The notes below the pieces were generated by a model. It made no database searches. It was not told the DNA's origin and saw nothing but the letters and a program-made list of their open reading frames with translations. Below are positions 31,405-41,439 of a DNA stretch of 64,000 bases, piece by piece (within the stretch, counting starts at the first letter, position 1; every line of letters begins with the position of its first letter). Origin of the DNA: Danxiaibacter flavus (GTDB taxonomy: Bacteria; Bacteroidota; Bacteroidia; Chitinophagales; Chitinophagaceae); assembly GCF_041060425.1 (NCBI RefSeq), contig NZ_JAULBC010000004.1, forward strand, positions 62,001-126,000. Direction: 5' to 3'. The position numbers and the translations under genes are program-made.

Positions 31405-32475
31405 TTAATAATAAGAAGGCTTAGTTATCTTATAATAAGTTCTGTACCATTTTACGAATTTGCGGACACCATCTTCAATTGATGTTGTAGGTTTATAATC
31501 AATGCGTTGTATTAAATCAGCTACGTCGGCATAGGTAGCAGTTAGGTCACCCGCTTGCATTGGCAAAAATTCAACTATTGCCTTTTTTCCAATTTCATTT
31601 TCCAGTGCGGCTATAAAATCCATCAAACTAATTGGAGCATTTTTGCCGATATTATAGATTTTGTATGGAGCTGTTGACGAGGAAATATCGGAGTTGCTTG
31701 ATTTCCATTCAGGATCGGGGTTAGGTGGAAAATTCATGATTCGCGCTACTCCTTCAACTATATCATCGACGTAAGTAAAGTCACGCTTCATTTCGCCGTA
31801 ATTAAACACTTTGAGTGGTTTTCCATCTATAATCGCCTTTGTGAAAAGAAAAGGAGCCATGTCTGGTCTTCCCCAAGGTCCATATACTGTAAAAAAACGA
31901 AGACCAGTCACAGGTATCTGGAACAAATGACTATAAGAATGCGCCATTAGTTCGTTGCTCTTTTTTGTAGCTGCATACAGGGATATCGGATGATCCGTAT
32001 TTTGATCTGTAGTGAATGGTGCTTCATCATTCAGACCATATACGCTGGAGCTGCTGGCGAAAACCAAATGCCTTACGCCATAATTTCTGCAGCACTCCAA
32101 GACGTTTACAAATCCAACAATATTACTGCTGATGTACGCATCAGGATGTGTTAAACTGTATCTGACACCAGCTTGGGCTGCTAAGTGAATCACCAAGTCG
32201 AATTGAGCTTTTTCAAAAGCTTTGTTGAGCCCATCTTTGTCTTCAAGATTCAACTGACCAAAAATAAAACCCGGATAAATATCACTATCTATCCGGGTTT
32301 TGTATGCGATGTTATTTCTGTCAATGCCTAGCTCCTGAAGCCGGTCCACTTTCAAATGTAAATCGTAATAATGATTAAGGCTATCTATACCAACGACTGT
32401 ATGACCATCTTTTAATAATCTGTTAGCTACATGGAAACCGATAAAACCGGCTGCACCTGTAAGTAGAATTTTCAT
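31405..32475 (-). CDS. UDP-glucuronate 4-epimerase-like NAD-dependent epimerase
   Basis: 356 residues. Extended SDR with GAAGFIGFHVANRLL, DSLNHYYDLHLK, HLAAQAGVRYSL, SSSSVYG and SLYAATKKSNELMA (YxxxK), followed by FFTVYGPWGRPDMA and MKRDFTYVDDIVEG. This combination matches the CapI/LspL type that interconverts UDP-glucuronate and UDP-galacturonate; other UDP-hexose 4-epimerase substrates are possible. It heads the distal minus-strand run and is divergent from the acyltransferase at 32541 with a 65-bp gap. Confidence 0.87.
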   Translation of the reverse strand: MKILLTGAAGFIGFHVANRLLKDGHTVVGIDSLNHYYDLHLKVDRLQELGIDRNNIAYKTRIDSDIYPGFIFGQLNLEDKDGLNKAFEKAQFDLVIHLAAQAGVRYSLTHPDAYISSNIVGFVNVLECCRNYGVRHLVFASSSSVYGLNDEAPFTTDQNTDHPISLYAATKKSNELMAHSYSHLFQIPVTGLRFFTVYGPWGRPDMAPFLFTKAIIDGKPLKVFNYGEMKRDFTYVDDIVEGVARIMNFPPNPDPEWKSSNSDISSSTAPYKIYNIGKNAPISLMDFIAALENEIGKKAIVEFLPMQAGDLTATYADVADLIQRIDYKPTTSIEDGVRKFVKWYRTYYKITKPSYY

Positions 32476-32540
32476 TTTTTTAATTCTTTGAACAACAATT
32501 TGTTTCTTTGCCCAGAATCACAAATTTGAGCGACGTAAAC

Positions 32541-33623
32541 ATGGTACAAAACAATCATAAATCACGCCTTTATTCCCTTGATTATTTGCGCGGACTTGCT
32601 GCTTTATTTATAATGATTTATCATTATTGTAGCTGGACGTTTGGAGCCTATAAAGATAGTACGTTTCTTGGGCGAATCGGAATTTATGGAGTTTCAATAT
32701 TTTATGTACTAAGTGGCCTTACCTTGTACCATGTATATTTTTTAAAGATGAAGCCATCAACGTCGCAAATCATTGACTTTTTCATCAAACGTCTTTTCCG
32801 AATTTTCCCATTATTATGGTTGGTGACAATTCTGACCTGCTTTGTAAAAGAGTCTTTTCCAATAAAGGCGTTAATTTTAAATTTGTCGGGTGCGTTTTCA
32901 GTTTTAAGCTGGGACGGTTATATAGGAACGGGGGTTTGGTCAATTGGAAACGAGTTAGTATTCTACTTATTTTTTCCTGTTTTTATTTTTTTAAGCAAGC
33001 AAAATAGAAAATTTTTTTTGCTGCTTGGGGTGTCGATTTTTTTTGTACAGCTATATTTTTGTTTTTTTAAAATAAAACCTACGATCTCACTAGCTGACCA
33101 ACTTCAGTGGCACAATTACACCAATCCCCTTAACCAAATTTTTTTATTTCTGGGAGGTTATTTGATCGGATATTTTTTTCATTCTTTGAATCCCCAAAAA
33201 GGGCTATGTGTAATAATTGGCTTAGTTTCAGTTATTTTATTTGCATTCATACCGACCAATACAAATACTGTGTTTGGCATTAACCGTTTAATATTCACTG
33301 CCCTAGCATTCGGAATTTGCTTTGCATTTTATAAAGGCACGTTTTTATTACCAGGGGTAGTTGACAAAGCGCTACGCCTTCTAGGAGAGTTCAGTTATTC
33401 GATGTACCTGCTTCATCCTTTGGTATGGTTTGTAACAAACAAACTTTTTAAGTCCGACAATACAGAATTAATTTGGGCTAAACTCTGCCTGTCGATTTTC
33501 CTCACATTGATCATAAGCTACCTAGTTTACGTTTCTTTCGAAAAATATTTTATGAAACAAGGTCGTAAATTATCGAATAAACTTCTTTACGACAATGAGC
33601 AAGTAATGCAACCAACTCTGTAA
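32541..33623 (+). CDS. Acyltransferase 3 family membrane O-acyltransferase
   Basis: 360 residues from the ATG at 32541; an in-frame TTG at 32508 is less likely. OafA/WecH-like: SLDYLRGLAALFIMIYHYCS at the N-terminus holds the conserved R/H pair, followed by about ten membrane helices and GVWSIGNELVFYLFFPVF. It probably transfers acetyl or another acyl group to the glycan of this locus. It is the only plus-strand gene in the 31-kb locus, convergent with the SGNH hydrolase (11-bp gap, no terminator seen). Marked AT-richness. Confidence 0.85.
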   Translation: MVQNNHKSRLYSLDYLRGLAALFIMIYHYCSWTFGAYKDSTFLGRIGIYGVSIFYVLSGLTLYHVYFLKMKPSTSQIIDFFIKRLFRIFPLLWLVTILTCFVKESFPIKALILNLSGAFSVLSWDGYIGTGVWSIGNELVFYLFFPVFIFLSKQNRKFFLLLGVSIFFVQLYFCFFKIKPTISLADQLQWHNYTNPLNQIFLFLGGYLIGYFFHSLNPQKGLCVIIGLVSVILFAFIPTNTNTVFGINRLIFTALAFGICFAFYKGTFLLPGVVDKALRLLGEFSYSMYLLHPLVWFVTNKLFKSDNTELIWAKLCLSIFLTLIISYLVYVSFEKYFMKQGRKLSNKLLYDNEQVMQPTL

Positions 33624-33634
33624 CAATTCGTTTT

Positions 33635-34390
33635 CTAGTGAATGACGTTCTCCCATTCTTGAGCCAAAATCTCAACTCCAAGTGCTGAAGGATGAAAACC
33701 GTCGACTGAAAACTTTGTATAATCAGCATTTTGAATATGTGAAATAAGTGCATTATAGCACGGAATAAAGGCTGCGCCGTATTCTTTTGCCACCATCCTT
33801 ACAGCAATACGGTACTCTCGGAAGTTGTCGATAAAAGATCCGTACGAGTTAATGTTAGGCAAAATAAATGGCTCCGCCAAGATCAATCGCAGATTTGGAT
33901 TTGCCGTGAAAGCCTGATCGACAAGCTGTTTTAAATTATGGTAATATTCGGCAGGAGTAACATGATAACGCAAATCATTAACTCCTATCAAAACGCTTAA
34001 TACATTTGGATTAAGACTAATACAATCGACTGACCATCTAGCTAACAAATCGCCAGAAGTATTTCCAGCGATCCCTCGATTAAATATAGCTATATTTTTA
34101 CCGGTGTTATTTTTTAGAATTGCCTCAGAGACATATCTTACATAACCCATTCCGAGCCCTTCGCTTGTATTGCTTCCAGAAATAGTTCGGTTTCTCGAAG
34201 AATCGGTAATTGAATCCCCTTGAAAAACGATCCGATCACTTTCGCGTATAGATATATTTTTAGAAAAATTGTAATCCAAGACCGACTCATCGGGATAAAA
34301 TGAATACCTATTTTTTTTTGTACAACTGGAAATAGAAAAAAGACTAGCCGATATAAAAGTTCTTTTAAGAAATTCGAGACGGGTATACAT
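33635..34390 (-). CDS. SGNH/GDSL hydrolase, lipoprotein-like
   Basis: 251 residues if started at the ATG at 34390, which gives the signal MYTRLEFLKRTFISASLFSISSC with a lipobox ending SISSC; an in-frame ATG at 34420 adds ten residues. SGNH blocks are visible: GDSIT (Ser), RGIAGNTSGDLL (Gly), IGVNDL (Asn) and SVDGFHPS (Asp, His). It likely removes O-acyl groups from the polysaccharide. It pairs logically with the convergent acyltransferase. A 129-bp AT-rich gap separates it from the glycosyltransferase upstream. Confidence 0.85.
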   Translation of the reverse strand: MYTRLEFLKRTFISASLFSISSCTKKNRYSFYPDESVLDYNFSKNISIRESDRIVFQGDSITDSSRNRTISGSNTSEGLGMGYVRYVSEAILKNNTGKNIAIFNRGIAGNTSGDLLARWSVDCISLNPNVLSVLIGVNDLRYHVTPAEYYHNLKQLVDQAFTANPNLRLILAEPFILPNINSYGSFIDNFREYRIAVRMVAKEYGAAFIPCYNALISHIQNADYTKFSVDGFHPSALGVEILAQEWENVIH

Positions 34391-34519
34391 ATTCAGACAT
34401 TCAAAGCCTAAAATACGCATTCAAATGAAGATACCAATTTAAACATCAAAAAAAACTATATTAAAAAATTTTGAAGAAAATTCTGAAGGGTGACACGTTA
34501 CTTTTTAAAAGGTATTCGG

Positions 34520-35326
34520 TTAAAAAAAATGCTTTTTTAATCCATGGACAAAGTAGCATAAGAAATGATACAAAGATGTTAAGGGGTTAAGTTTTTCAAT
34601 TTGTCGGTAAACGAGCCATTGATATTTTGCAGCATTCAATTTGTTTGAAGAAATTCCACCAGTCCTTTTTCTGTAGTTGGCGAGAGGTAAACTAACACCG
34701 GCCATGACATCATCAGAAGTGCTGTGTAGCATTCTCGCTATTGTTAACCATAATACATAGTCTTCTTTTCCCCATCTTTTTAATATCGCAGGGGCGACAG
34801 AAGTGTCAGTGTTTTCGCTGTCCAAAAAATACAGTTTGCCAAATCTTTCAACATCATAGACAACTGTTAAACATCCTATACTGCAGCCATTAAGCAATCC
34901 TCTATAATTTATAGTATTTCTTACTTTTATTTGTTTCAAAAATTCACCGTTTTCATTAACTACATTATATGAACTGAAACAGAATGATACATTTTCTTTC
35001 TGCATAAAGTCAAGTTGAATTGCCAACTTCGTTTTGCTCCAGGTATCGTCGCTGTCTAGGAAAGCTATGTACTTTCCACTTGCATTTTTTATTGCCATAT
35101 TTCTTGCAGCCGCAGCCCCACCGTTTCGCGGCATCAGTAGTACTTTAATCCTCGAATCTCTCTCAGCGAACATTTTAGCTACAGTTACACCGTTATCCGA
35201 GGAACAATCATCTACCAATAGTAATTCCCAATTGGTGAATGTTTGATTTATAACAGACTCGATTGTCTCCTTCAAATAAAGCTCGGCATTATAAATAGGA
35301 GTGACGATCGAAACAAGGTTGCTCAT
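34520..35326 (-). CDS. Glycosyltransferase family 2
   Basis: 268 residues. GT-A fold: SIVTPIYNAELYLKETIESV at the N-terminus, WELLLVDDCSSDNG with the first Asp pair, and YIAFLDSDDTW with the DxD metal-binding motif near residue 88-92. The C-terminal 100 residues are variable, as expected of an acceptor region, with KEDYVLWLTIAR near residue 205. It adds one sugar during repeat-unit assembly; sugar and linkage cannot be predicted. Confidence 0.92.
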   Translation of the reverse strand: MSNLVSIVTPIYNAELYLKETIESVINQTFTNWELLLVDDCSSDNGVTVAKMFAERDSRIKVLLMPRNGGAAAARNMAIKNASGKYIAFLDSDDTWSKTKLAIQLDFMQKENVSFCFSSYNVVNENGEFLKQIKVRNTINYRGLLNGCSIGCLTVVYDVERFGKLYFLDSENTDTSVAPAILKRWGKEDYVLWLTIARMLHSTSDDVMAGVSLPLANYRKRTGGISSNKLNAAKYQWLVYRQIEKLNPLTSLYHFLCYFVHGLKKHFF

Positions 35327-35344
35327 TTACTTTTTACGAGTTAA

Positions 35345-36772
35345 TTATTGATTGTTAATCAGATATGTGTTGGAAATTGTGCTCTTAGAATTGATAAAGT
35401 TTAAAACTACCCCTTTTTCGCTGAAGACCTTGCCGCCTCCATTAAAAACGCAGTCTTTAACAGTGACGTATCTAGGAGTGTTGCCTTCTTTGAAAAAAGA
35501 CTTATTAGTGCCCCCAAAATTATTAAATGTACATTTATTAAATTCCACGCGCGGACCTACGGCAAAAAAGATGTTGCTGTTAAACGCGTTGAAAATGCAA
35601 TTATCAAATAACTGAACCTGCGCGATACTTTGATAGAGTCCACATTTGTCAAAATTAACTGTTGTGCCATACACATTAATAGCTGCATTACTTGAGTAAT
35701 TTAATCCCAAAGCTGCCGCCCCTATAGCTTCTTCATTATTATTTTGACCAATAGTAATTCGGCTATCTCTAATATTGCACACAGCCCCCTTATTCCGGAC
35801 ATTAGCAATAGCATAATTGAAATCGCTTAAATTACAATTCGAGATCTCGGTTGTAGATACTGCATTTTCCTCAATGTGGACACATTTTGCATAGTTCTGT
35901 ATATCACAATTTTTAATTGAAATATTATAGTGAACATTTGGATCTTCGGAAAAATTGAACGTGATGCCGATTCTACTTCTACGCTGGCCCAATTTAAGGC
36001 CACTCAACTTACAATCGGCAATTTCAACTTTTCCACGGTCTTTCACAGCACTTATGTTTATAGCATCCCCGAAGTGATCATTATCGACTTTATAAAGGCG
36101 TGGAGTTTTACCACGACCGCCGACGTCAATAAAATTGCAGTTTGAGACTATGAGGTTCTTCGGGCCCAGGGCCATGAACCCATCACCAAAAACATTTACA
36201 AATTTGCAGTCGCTTATCGAAATTGTTTCTGCAGCGATCTGTAGTCCGATATTAATATGTTCATTGAATCCATCAGGAACTTCTTTCTGTGGCATAGCTT
36301 TACCATCAATTACCAGCCCTTTGATATTTACAGTGATATTTAAATTGTTATCAAAAATATTGCTTATCGTCCTTGCATTCTTTATACTCGCCGGACCAAT
36401 TGACAAAATTGCATCTTCGCGAAATGCGGTCATATTAGCGAGCTTATTACTATCAGGAAGCAATGGATACGCTGACTTTATGACTGCCCCTTCCGATGAA
36501 ATATCTAGCCTATTTCCCGAACTCAGAGGTACTCGAATAGATTTCTTTACAAAGTAGAATGACTTTGTTTTAGGGATAACACATGTTTTATTATTTTCGA
36601 CACAATACATCAATGCTTTTTGTAAAGCGGGCTGGTCATCTGTTTGACCATCACCCTTGGCTCCGAAAGTTGTGACACTTACTGAATTCGTTTGACCTGA
36701 GATCGTTTGTATCTCCACAAAACACACGGCAGCAGTAAAAATAAAAACCACTAGAAGTTTCTTGTAACACAT
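35345..36772 (-). CDS. Secreted right-handed parallel beta-helix (pectate-lyase-fold) protein
   Basis: 475 residues with a signal peptide (MCYKKLLVVFIFTAAVCFVEIQTISG). VTTFGAKGDGQTDDQPALQKAL is the entry motif of the pectate-lyase superfamily fold, followed by many short strands with repeated NCxF/DCKF coils (SISDCKFVNVFGD, LIVSNCNFIDVGG, SIKNCDIQNY). No catalytic residues of a known family stand out. It probably binds, trims or epimerises the locus glycan outside the cytoplasm. Confidence 0.85.
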   Translation of the reverse strand: MCYKKLLVVFIFTAAVCFVEIQTISGQTNSVSVTTFGAKGDGQTDDQPALQKALMYCVENNKTCVIPKTKSFYFVKKSIRVPLSSGNRLDISSEGAVIKSAYPLLPDSNKLANMTAFREDAILSIGPASIKNARTISNIFDNNLNITVNIKGLVIDGKAMPQKEVPDGFNEHINIGLQIAAETISISDCKFVNVFGDGFMALGPKNLIVSNCNFIDVGGRGKTPRLYKVDNDHFGDAINISAVKDRGKVEIADCKLSGLKLGQRRSRIGITFNFSEDPNVHYNISIKNCDIQNYAKCVHIEENAVSTTEISNCNLSDFNYAIANVRNKGAVCNIRDSRITIGQNNNEEAIGAAALGLNYSSNAAINVYGTTVNFDKCGLYQSIAQVQLFDNCIFNAFNSNIFFAVGPRVEFNKCTFNNFGGTNKSFFKEGNTPRYVTVKDCVFNGGGKVFSEKGVVLNFINSKSTISNTYLINNQ

Positions 36773-36782
36773 AATAAAAAAA

Positions 36783-38003
36783 TTAATTATGAGAACAATC
36801 GCGGTATACTTGGATAAGAGAATCCCTATACCTGCTCATGTTAAGATTTTTAGTTATTTTTTCCTTTGCAGCCACGATTACTGATTTTTGACTTGCATAA
36901 CAAAGTACGCTATTAATGATTTTTTCAACGAGTTCTTCTTGATTTACCTCATCAAAAACTTCGCCACATCCCAACCATTCGATGGCTTCTTTTAACGCTC
37001 CATAATTACCTGCTATGGGAATCATGTCTGCTAACACGCTCTCATATAAGACCAAGCTGAAAGTTTCAAATAGCTTTGAAGGAAGAACAAAAACTTTCGC
37101 ATCGCCAATTAGCTCAGAAAGCTTGGTTGGTGGCATAAAAGGCGAAAACTGCACATGGTTTTGCAAGTTTTTTAAAACAACGACATTTTTTAACTCTAAA
37201 AGCATGGGACCATCCCCGATCAGCTTTAACTTAATATCAGGAATAAGACGAATCAAGGAAGGCATGATATTAAGAAGAAGTTGTAAATTTTTTTCCTCTG
37301 AAAACCGCCCAAAATAGGTAATAACGTTTTTCTTTTCTACGACAGATTGACCAATGTGACTTATCGAATTTTTTAAAACGCTTACAGAATGTTCTCCATA
37401 ACGATCACTCAATAAAGCTCCTAAAAATTCCGATGGAGTAATCCATTTATCAACTAAACCGTTGTTAAAAAATAAATCTCCTATCAAACTAGTAATTCCT
37501 TTGCCAAACGAATGTAAAGCTCCCTTTCGACTACATCTTCTCTTAAAAATTTTTATTTTGTATTTGTCAGCCTTACAATCTAAACACCGGCGCTCCAGCC
37601 GATAGTCATACGCAGCATGATGCGAGCAAACGTGCTCATATGTGTGGACTGTTTGCAAAATCTTGCATTTCGGCGCCTTTTTTTTATACAAAAAAATTGC
37701 ATGTAAAACAGACGGAGACAGATTTCCTACTAAATGGAAGTGGATAACATCGGGTCTCAATTTAAACAAGTACCGTCTTAATAGTAAGAAATTTTTGACG
37801 GAATAAATTGAATTAAAAAAGTTCGCTTTTCCAATGCTTGGAAAAGAGAGGTCAATGGGAAAATCTGTATTGTCATTTTCGCGAGCAGCAACATAATGAG
37901 CAAAATCTCCAACACCATACTCTTTAAGTGCTTTTACCGTTTGCGAAAATACATTTTCGGCTCCTCCCCCTTTAGTTGATTCAGCGATGTGTAACACCTT
38001 CAT
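36783..38003 (-). CDS. Glycosyltransferase family 4
   Basis: 406 residues of GT-B fold. N-terminal MKVLHIAESTKGGGAENVFS is the GT4 donor-loop entry; the C-terminal domain has NVITYFGRFSEEKNLQLLLN, KLKLIGDGPML, VQFSPFMPPTKLSELIGDAKVFVLPS and ETFSLVLYESVLADMIPIA, with the EX7E motif. The Cys-rich insert HTYEHVCSHHAAYDYRLERR continuing to CLDCKADK could bind metal and recurs in relatives of this group. It acts on the cytoplasmic face. Confidence 0.9.
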   Translation of the reverse strand: MKVLHIAESTKGGGAENVFSQTVKALKEYGVGDFAHYVAARENDNTDFPIDLSFPSIGKANFFNSIYSVKNFLLLRRYLFKLRPDVIHFHLVGNLSPSVLHAIFLYKKKAPKCKILQTVHTYEHVCSHHAAYDYRLERRCLDCKADKYKIKIFKRRCSRKGALHSFGKGITSLIGDLFFNNGLVDKWITPSEFLGALLSDRYGEHSVSVLKNSISHIGQSVVEKKNVITYFGRFSEEKNLQLLLNIMPSLIRLIPDIKLKLIGDGPMLLELKNVVVLKNLQNHVQFSPFMPPTKLSELIGDAKVFVLPSKLFETFSLVLYESVLADMIPIAGNYGALKEAIEWLGCGEVFDEVNQEELVEKIINSVLCYASQKSVIVAAKEKITKNLNMSRYRDSLIQVYRDCSHN

Positions 38004-38006
38004 AAA

Positions 38007-39212
38007 TCAATTATTTTCGAATAAATGAATTATTCCCCTTAACTCAACCTGCTTTCTAAGCGATTTTGCAACGCCCGGTATACTAAAAAATTGATAAAGT
38101 TTGTCAATATTACTTCCAAAAGTATCCTTTGCTCCATTGCTACAATTTGTAATTTCCTTTTCTATGCATTCGCACATATCAGCAATTGAATCACACATAT
38201 AACCAATCTGGCCTGCCTTGTTAAAGTATGTTTCAAAAAAATTGTTTTTAAGAACGATAACAGGCTTTTTATGTGAAACTGCATCAAGAAAGGCGCCGCT
38301 AGGAGTTAACCTGTATGTAGCATCTGGATAAAAGAATAAGATGAAATCTTGCTGGCTAATTTTCTTGTCGTACGTACCCTGATCTAGAAAATATTTACCA
38401 TCGGGGTAATTTATTTTTTTACCATTTAATTCGGAAGTAAAGTCAGCTACTTTTCCAATTATTTCTAATTGAACCTTATCCAAAATTCCTTTTGTCTTTA
38501 GTCGATCATGAATTTCAATTATAAGATCGGCTCTTTTCATTCTTGTTGCTAATCCCACGGTAGCGAGTCTTAGCTTATTATTTGGAAGAGATTTAGTATT
38601 AGATTCCGTCGGTTGAAGACAATATGGATGCTCAATTACTAAAAAATTCTTCGTAAAATCACCGTTATAATAACGCTTCAATTCAGCAACGATATTCTCG
38701 CCAAGAACAATTAAATAGATACGTGATTTTTTAATAAGAAGGGGAAAAGCTCTCTTGAACATGATAGCGATTAATTTGTAGTGTCCGTTCAAAAGACGAT
38801 ATGTATCTTTTTCGATGAAAGCCAGTTCACCATGACAAACAAAAATTATTTTACGCCTAAAAAAAAAGTTCAATAATAATACCATGGGGTAAGCGAAAGG
38901 ACTTAAACCGGAAAATATTAACTGTTGACTAAAGGGCGTAAAGAGCAGAAAGCGGATAGTTTGTAAAACGGATATTATATAAAGGAATGGAATAACAATT
39001 TTATTGTCAGATCGAACATTAAAAATGCATTTAAAATCTATGGCCGCACCCGAAAACTTTTTTTGTACACAACTCAGATGCGTTTTTTCTCCGTAAAAAA
39101 CAATTTGCGATGCGGGAAACGCATGGGACAAAACGCCCAGAAATGCGGCGTTGAATGATGAATGTTTTTCCCCGGTCCACAACGGCTCAACTACCTTGAT
39201 CTTTTTCTTCAT
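38007..39212 (-). CDS. GT-B-type glycosyltransferase (divergent)
   Basis: 401 residues. Not a textbook family, but a GT-B layout is readable: an N-terminal half with hydrophobic stretches (VIPFLYIISVLQTIRFLLF, YPMVLLLNFFF) and IIFVCHGELAF, then a linker and a C-terminal half with LRLATVGLATRMKRADLIIE, VQLEIIGKV and LTPSGAFLDAVSHKKPVIV, where donor-binding residues are expected. It sits 3 nt upstream of the GT4 gene and 9 nt downstream of the polymerase gene. Called by fold and context. Confidence 0.7.
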   Translation of the reverse strand: MKKKIKVVEPLWTGEKHSSFNAAFLGVLSHAFPASQIVFYGEKTHLSCVQKKFSGAAIDFKCIFNVRSDNKIVIPFLYIISVLQTIRFLLFTPFSQQLIFSGLSPFAYPMVLLLNFFFRRKIIFVCHGELAFIEKDTYRLLNGHYKLIAIMFKRAFPLLIKKSRIYLIVLGENIVAELKRYYNGDFTKNFLVIEHPYCLQPTESNTKSLPNNKLRLATVGLATRMKRADLIIEIHDRLKTKGILDKVQLEIIGKVADFTSELNGKKINYPDGKYFLDQGTYDKKISQQDFILFFYPDATYRLTPSGAFLDAVSHKKPVIVLKNNFFETYFNKAGQIGYMCDSIADMCECIEKEITNCSNGAKDTFGSNIDKLYQFFSIPGVAKSLRKQVELRGIIHLFENN

Positions 39213-39221
39213 TGAAGTCCT

Positions 39222-40346
39222 TTAATAATCGCGTCTATTAATCTTACTATCAAATATACTGTAGTAGGGAACATATAAGTCCTTATAGCCTGCAAAGCCA
39301 TAGTAAAACTTAGAAAAAGCGTATAGTATTAAAAAAAAATATATTATAGGTATACTTATTCTCTTGTGCAAATATCCAACTACCATCAGTAACAATAATA
39401 TTTCATAAAAAGCAAAATATGTAATTACTCTTTGCAACGCAACGAAGCCTGCAGTCAAGAAGAAAAGAATGGTTCCAAGTACCACTAGATTCAAATAGCC
39501 ATTAAATTCAACCTTTTTTTCACGTTCTATATTGGCCCGAACCCACAGAAATAGCGGTAACAACAACCCCCTTTTAAAAACTCCCAGAATCAGGATGGTA
39601 GTCTTACTAACATTCGATCCGAATGTACTTTCTTTTCCTTTTTCAAGATATTCGTTGAGTCTGTTTGCAATAAATTCATTGAATCCAAGTCGGGGCGCTA
39701 AGAATTTAAATACGACGGTGTCGAGTCCCATTGCCATATATAAAATGCTCAACAATACGGCAATAACGATAACAGTAGTAGGGATTTTCCATGAATAAAC
39801 AAAATAGGCTATTATAAATAAAACGGCAGAGGAGTGAAATAATGATGCACCCGCAATAATCAAGGAAAATGGAATAAATTTCCTTTTAACAATATATGTC
39901 GTGCTCACTAATGTAAGCGAGATTGCGATTGATTGACGGACAAAAAAAACATCACAGAAAAAATAAGCATAGTATAAAAAAAGCGCCAAAAAGAAGTATT
40001 TCGTATTATTTTTCAGGTATGCGCTTTTTGTCAATATTATAAAAAGGCCGGATACCAAAAGAAATACCGTGTAACTATCGGTAATCTTCCTTGCCAAAAA
40101 GTTGAAATATCGAAATCCAATCTCAAAAGTTGTTTCGTTTTCAACTGCATTTTCGCTGCCGCTCCTGTTAAACAACGAGTAATAATTATTCCAGTCAGTT
40201 CCAGTCTCCCAACGGATACCTCCCAAAAAGACAAAGGATAGAACAAGTAAGTAAAAGAGAAAACTTTTGATACTTTGTCCGTCCTTTACAAAGTCCAGAA
40301 CTAAAAAGCATATAAGAAAAAGAAAAATGCCTATGTAAAATAGCAT
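39222..40346 (-). CDS. EpsG/Wzy-like polysaccharide polymerase
   Basis: 374 residues with about ten predicted membrane helices. FVFLGGIRWETGTDWNNYYS followed by EIGFRYFNFLARKI, and FFVRQSIAISLTL, are the conserved EpsG-family segments (R-x-x-x-G-x-D-W-x-x-Y and R-Q). It would polymerise lipid-linked repeat units in the periplasm. It overlaps the upstream WbsX-like gene by 1 nt. The presence of Wzx and Wza-type genes supports a Wzx/Wzy-dependent route. Confidence 0.85.
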   Translation of the reverse strand: MLFYIGIFLFLICFLVLDFVKDGQSIKSFLFYLLVLSFVFLGGIRWETGTDWNNYYSLFNRSGSENAVENETTFEIGFRYFNFLARKITDSYTVFLLVSGLFIILTKSAYLKNNTKYFFLALFLYYAYFFCDVFFVRQSIAISLTLVSTTYIVKRKFIPFSLIIAGASLFHSSAVLFIIAYFVYSWKIPTTVIVIAVLLSILYMAMGLDTVVFKFLAPRLGFNEFIANRLNEYLEKGKESTFGSNVSKTTILILGVFKRGLLLPLFLWVRANIEREKKVEFNGYLNLVVLGTILFFLTAGFVALQRVITYFAFYEILLLLMVVGYLHKRISIPIIYFFLILYAFSKFYYGFAGYKDLYVPYYSIFDSKINRRDY

Positions 40347-41437
40347 TACCTATTGTTAAATTCGTTTACATTTTGCTTTAACACTTCAAGGTATTGATGT
40401 CCGAATTTGAGATCAGGCTCAAGATAATTACCCTCGCCCCATTCATTCCAGGATTTTATAAAGGCGATTCTCAGCTCCTCTGGCTTTTGCTTAATTTTTG
40501 AGAAGACATCATTAACATGCTTGCCAAAAAGCTCCGGACTTGAATTGTGCATCACCAGCCCCTCCCTTCCACTTCTGGGTGAATGATCCCAGTTCGGGAT
40601 GATAGTTGGTATACATTTGCTGTTAAAGTCTTCAGCGCCTGTGAAATATGCCGCCATAGCCTCATAATTATATACCAACGGCACTTTTCTGAAAAAACGA
40701 TTTATTTTATCTGTGACCTTTTTTCCTGGAGACCTGTGGTATTTTAGAAAATCAGTCATTCTTACAATGTTGACTGCATCAAACGATAAATTTAAAATGT
40801 CTTGCCATTGGGCGTAATGGTTCGTTTGCCCAATAAAATATATACCCTTTAATCCGTTTTCAATGGCTAAGTCCTGCCAAAGCGAAATAAATCTTTTAAC
40901 ATCGGGAAGCTCGAACGGGCGATATATCAAAAATACCGGCTTACCTTGAGTGGTAATATACCTTTTATCCTTAAAGGCAGGTAAAACCGCATAAAAATGT
41001 TGCTTGTAATCCTCTTCTCCAGGATACTGTTGCTCGATTAATACATTCCTATTTTTTAATCCATGATTAAATCCTTTCCAGGATTCATTGGCCCACGCCA
41101 AACAAAATGGGAAGTCGGGTTTTCCTGACGCCAACACCTCTTCAAATGGCAGTTGAAGTAAACGCTTTCCATTTCCGAACCAGTAGTGCCAATAGCAGAA
41201 TCCTTCTATGCCTGCTGCCTGTGCCATTCTAGCTTGTTGTTCTCTTACTTCCGGAATACGGAGATCATAGTATCCCAAATCCGCTGGCACTCTGGGCTGA
41301 TAATGCCCTTTAAACAAAGTTTTGGCTTTACCAACATTAGTCCATTCGGTAAACCCTTTCCCCCACCATTGATCATTCTCTGGAATTGGATGAAACTGCG
41401 GTAAGTAAAACGCGAACAATCGAACTTTTGATGACAT
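40346..41437 (-). CDS. WbsX / glycoside-hydrolase-99-like protein
   Basis: 363 residues. RLFAFYLPQFHPIPENDQWW at the N-terminus, GFTEWTNV, YDLRIPEVREQQARMAQAAG, GFCYWHYWFGNGK, LAWANESW and IKSWNEWGEGNYLEPD are the diagnostic WbsX (GH99-like domain) motifs. Such proteins are common in O-antigen and capsule loci and are usually annotated as glycosyltransferases, although the fold is that of an endo-mannosidase. Whether it makes or cuts bonds is unknown. No signal peptide, so it is cytoplasmic. Confidence 0.9.
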   Translation of the reverse strand: MSSKVRLFAFYLPQFHPIPENDQWWGKGFTEWTNVGKAKTLFKGHYQPRVPADLGYYDLRIPEVREQQARMAQAAGIEGFCYWHYWFGNGKRLLQLPFEEVLASGKPDFPFCLAWANESWKGFNHGLKNRNVLIEQQYPGEEDYKQHFYAVLPAFKDKRYITTQGKPVFLIYRPFELPDVKRFISLWQDLAIENGLKGIYFIGQTNHYAQWQDILNLSFDAVNIVRMTDFLKYHRSPGKKVTDKINRFFRKVPLVYNYEAMAAYFTGAEDFNSKCIPTIIPNWDHSPRSGREGLVMHNSSPELFGKHVNDVFSKIKQKPEELRIAFIKSWNEWGEGNYLEPDLKFGHQYLEVLKQNVNEFNNR

Positions 41438-41439
41438 TC

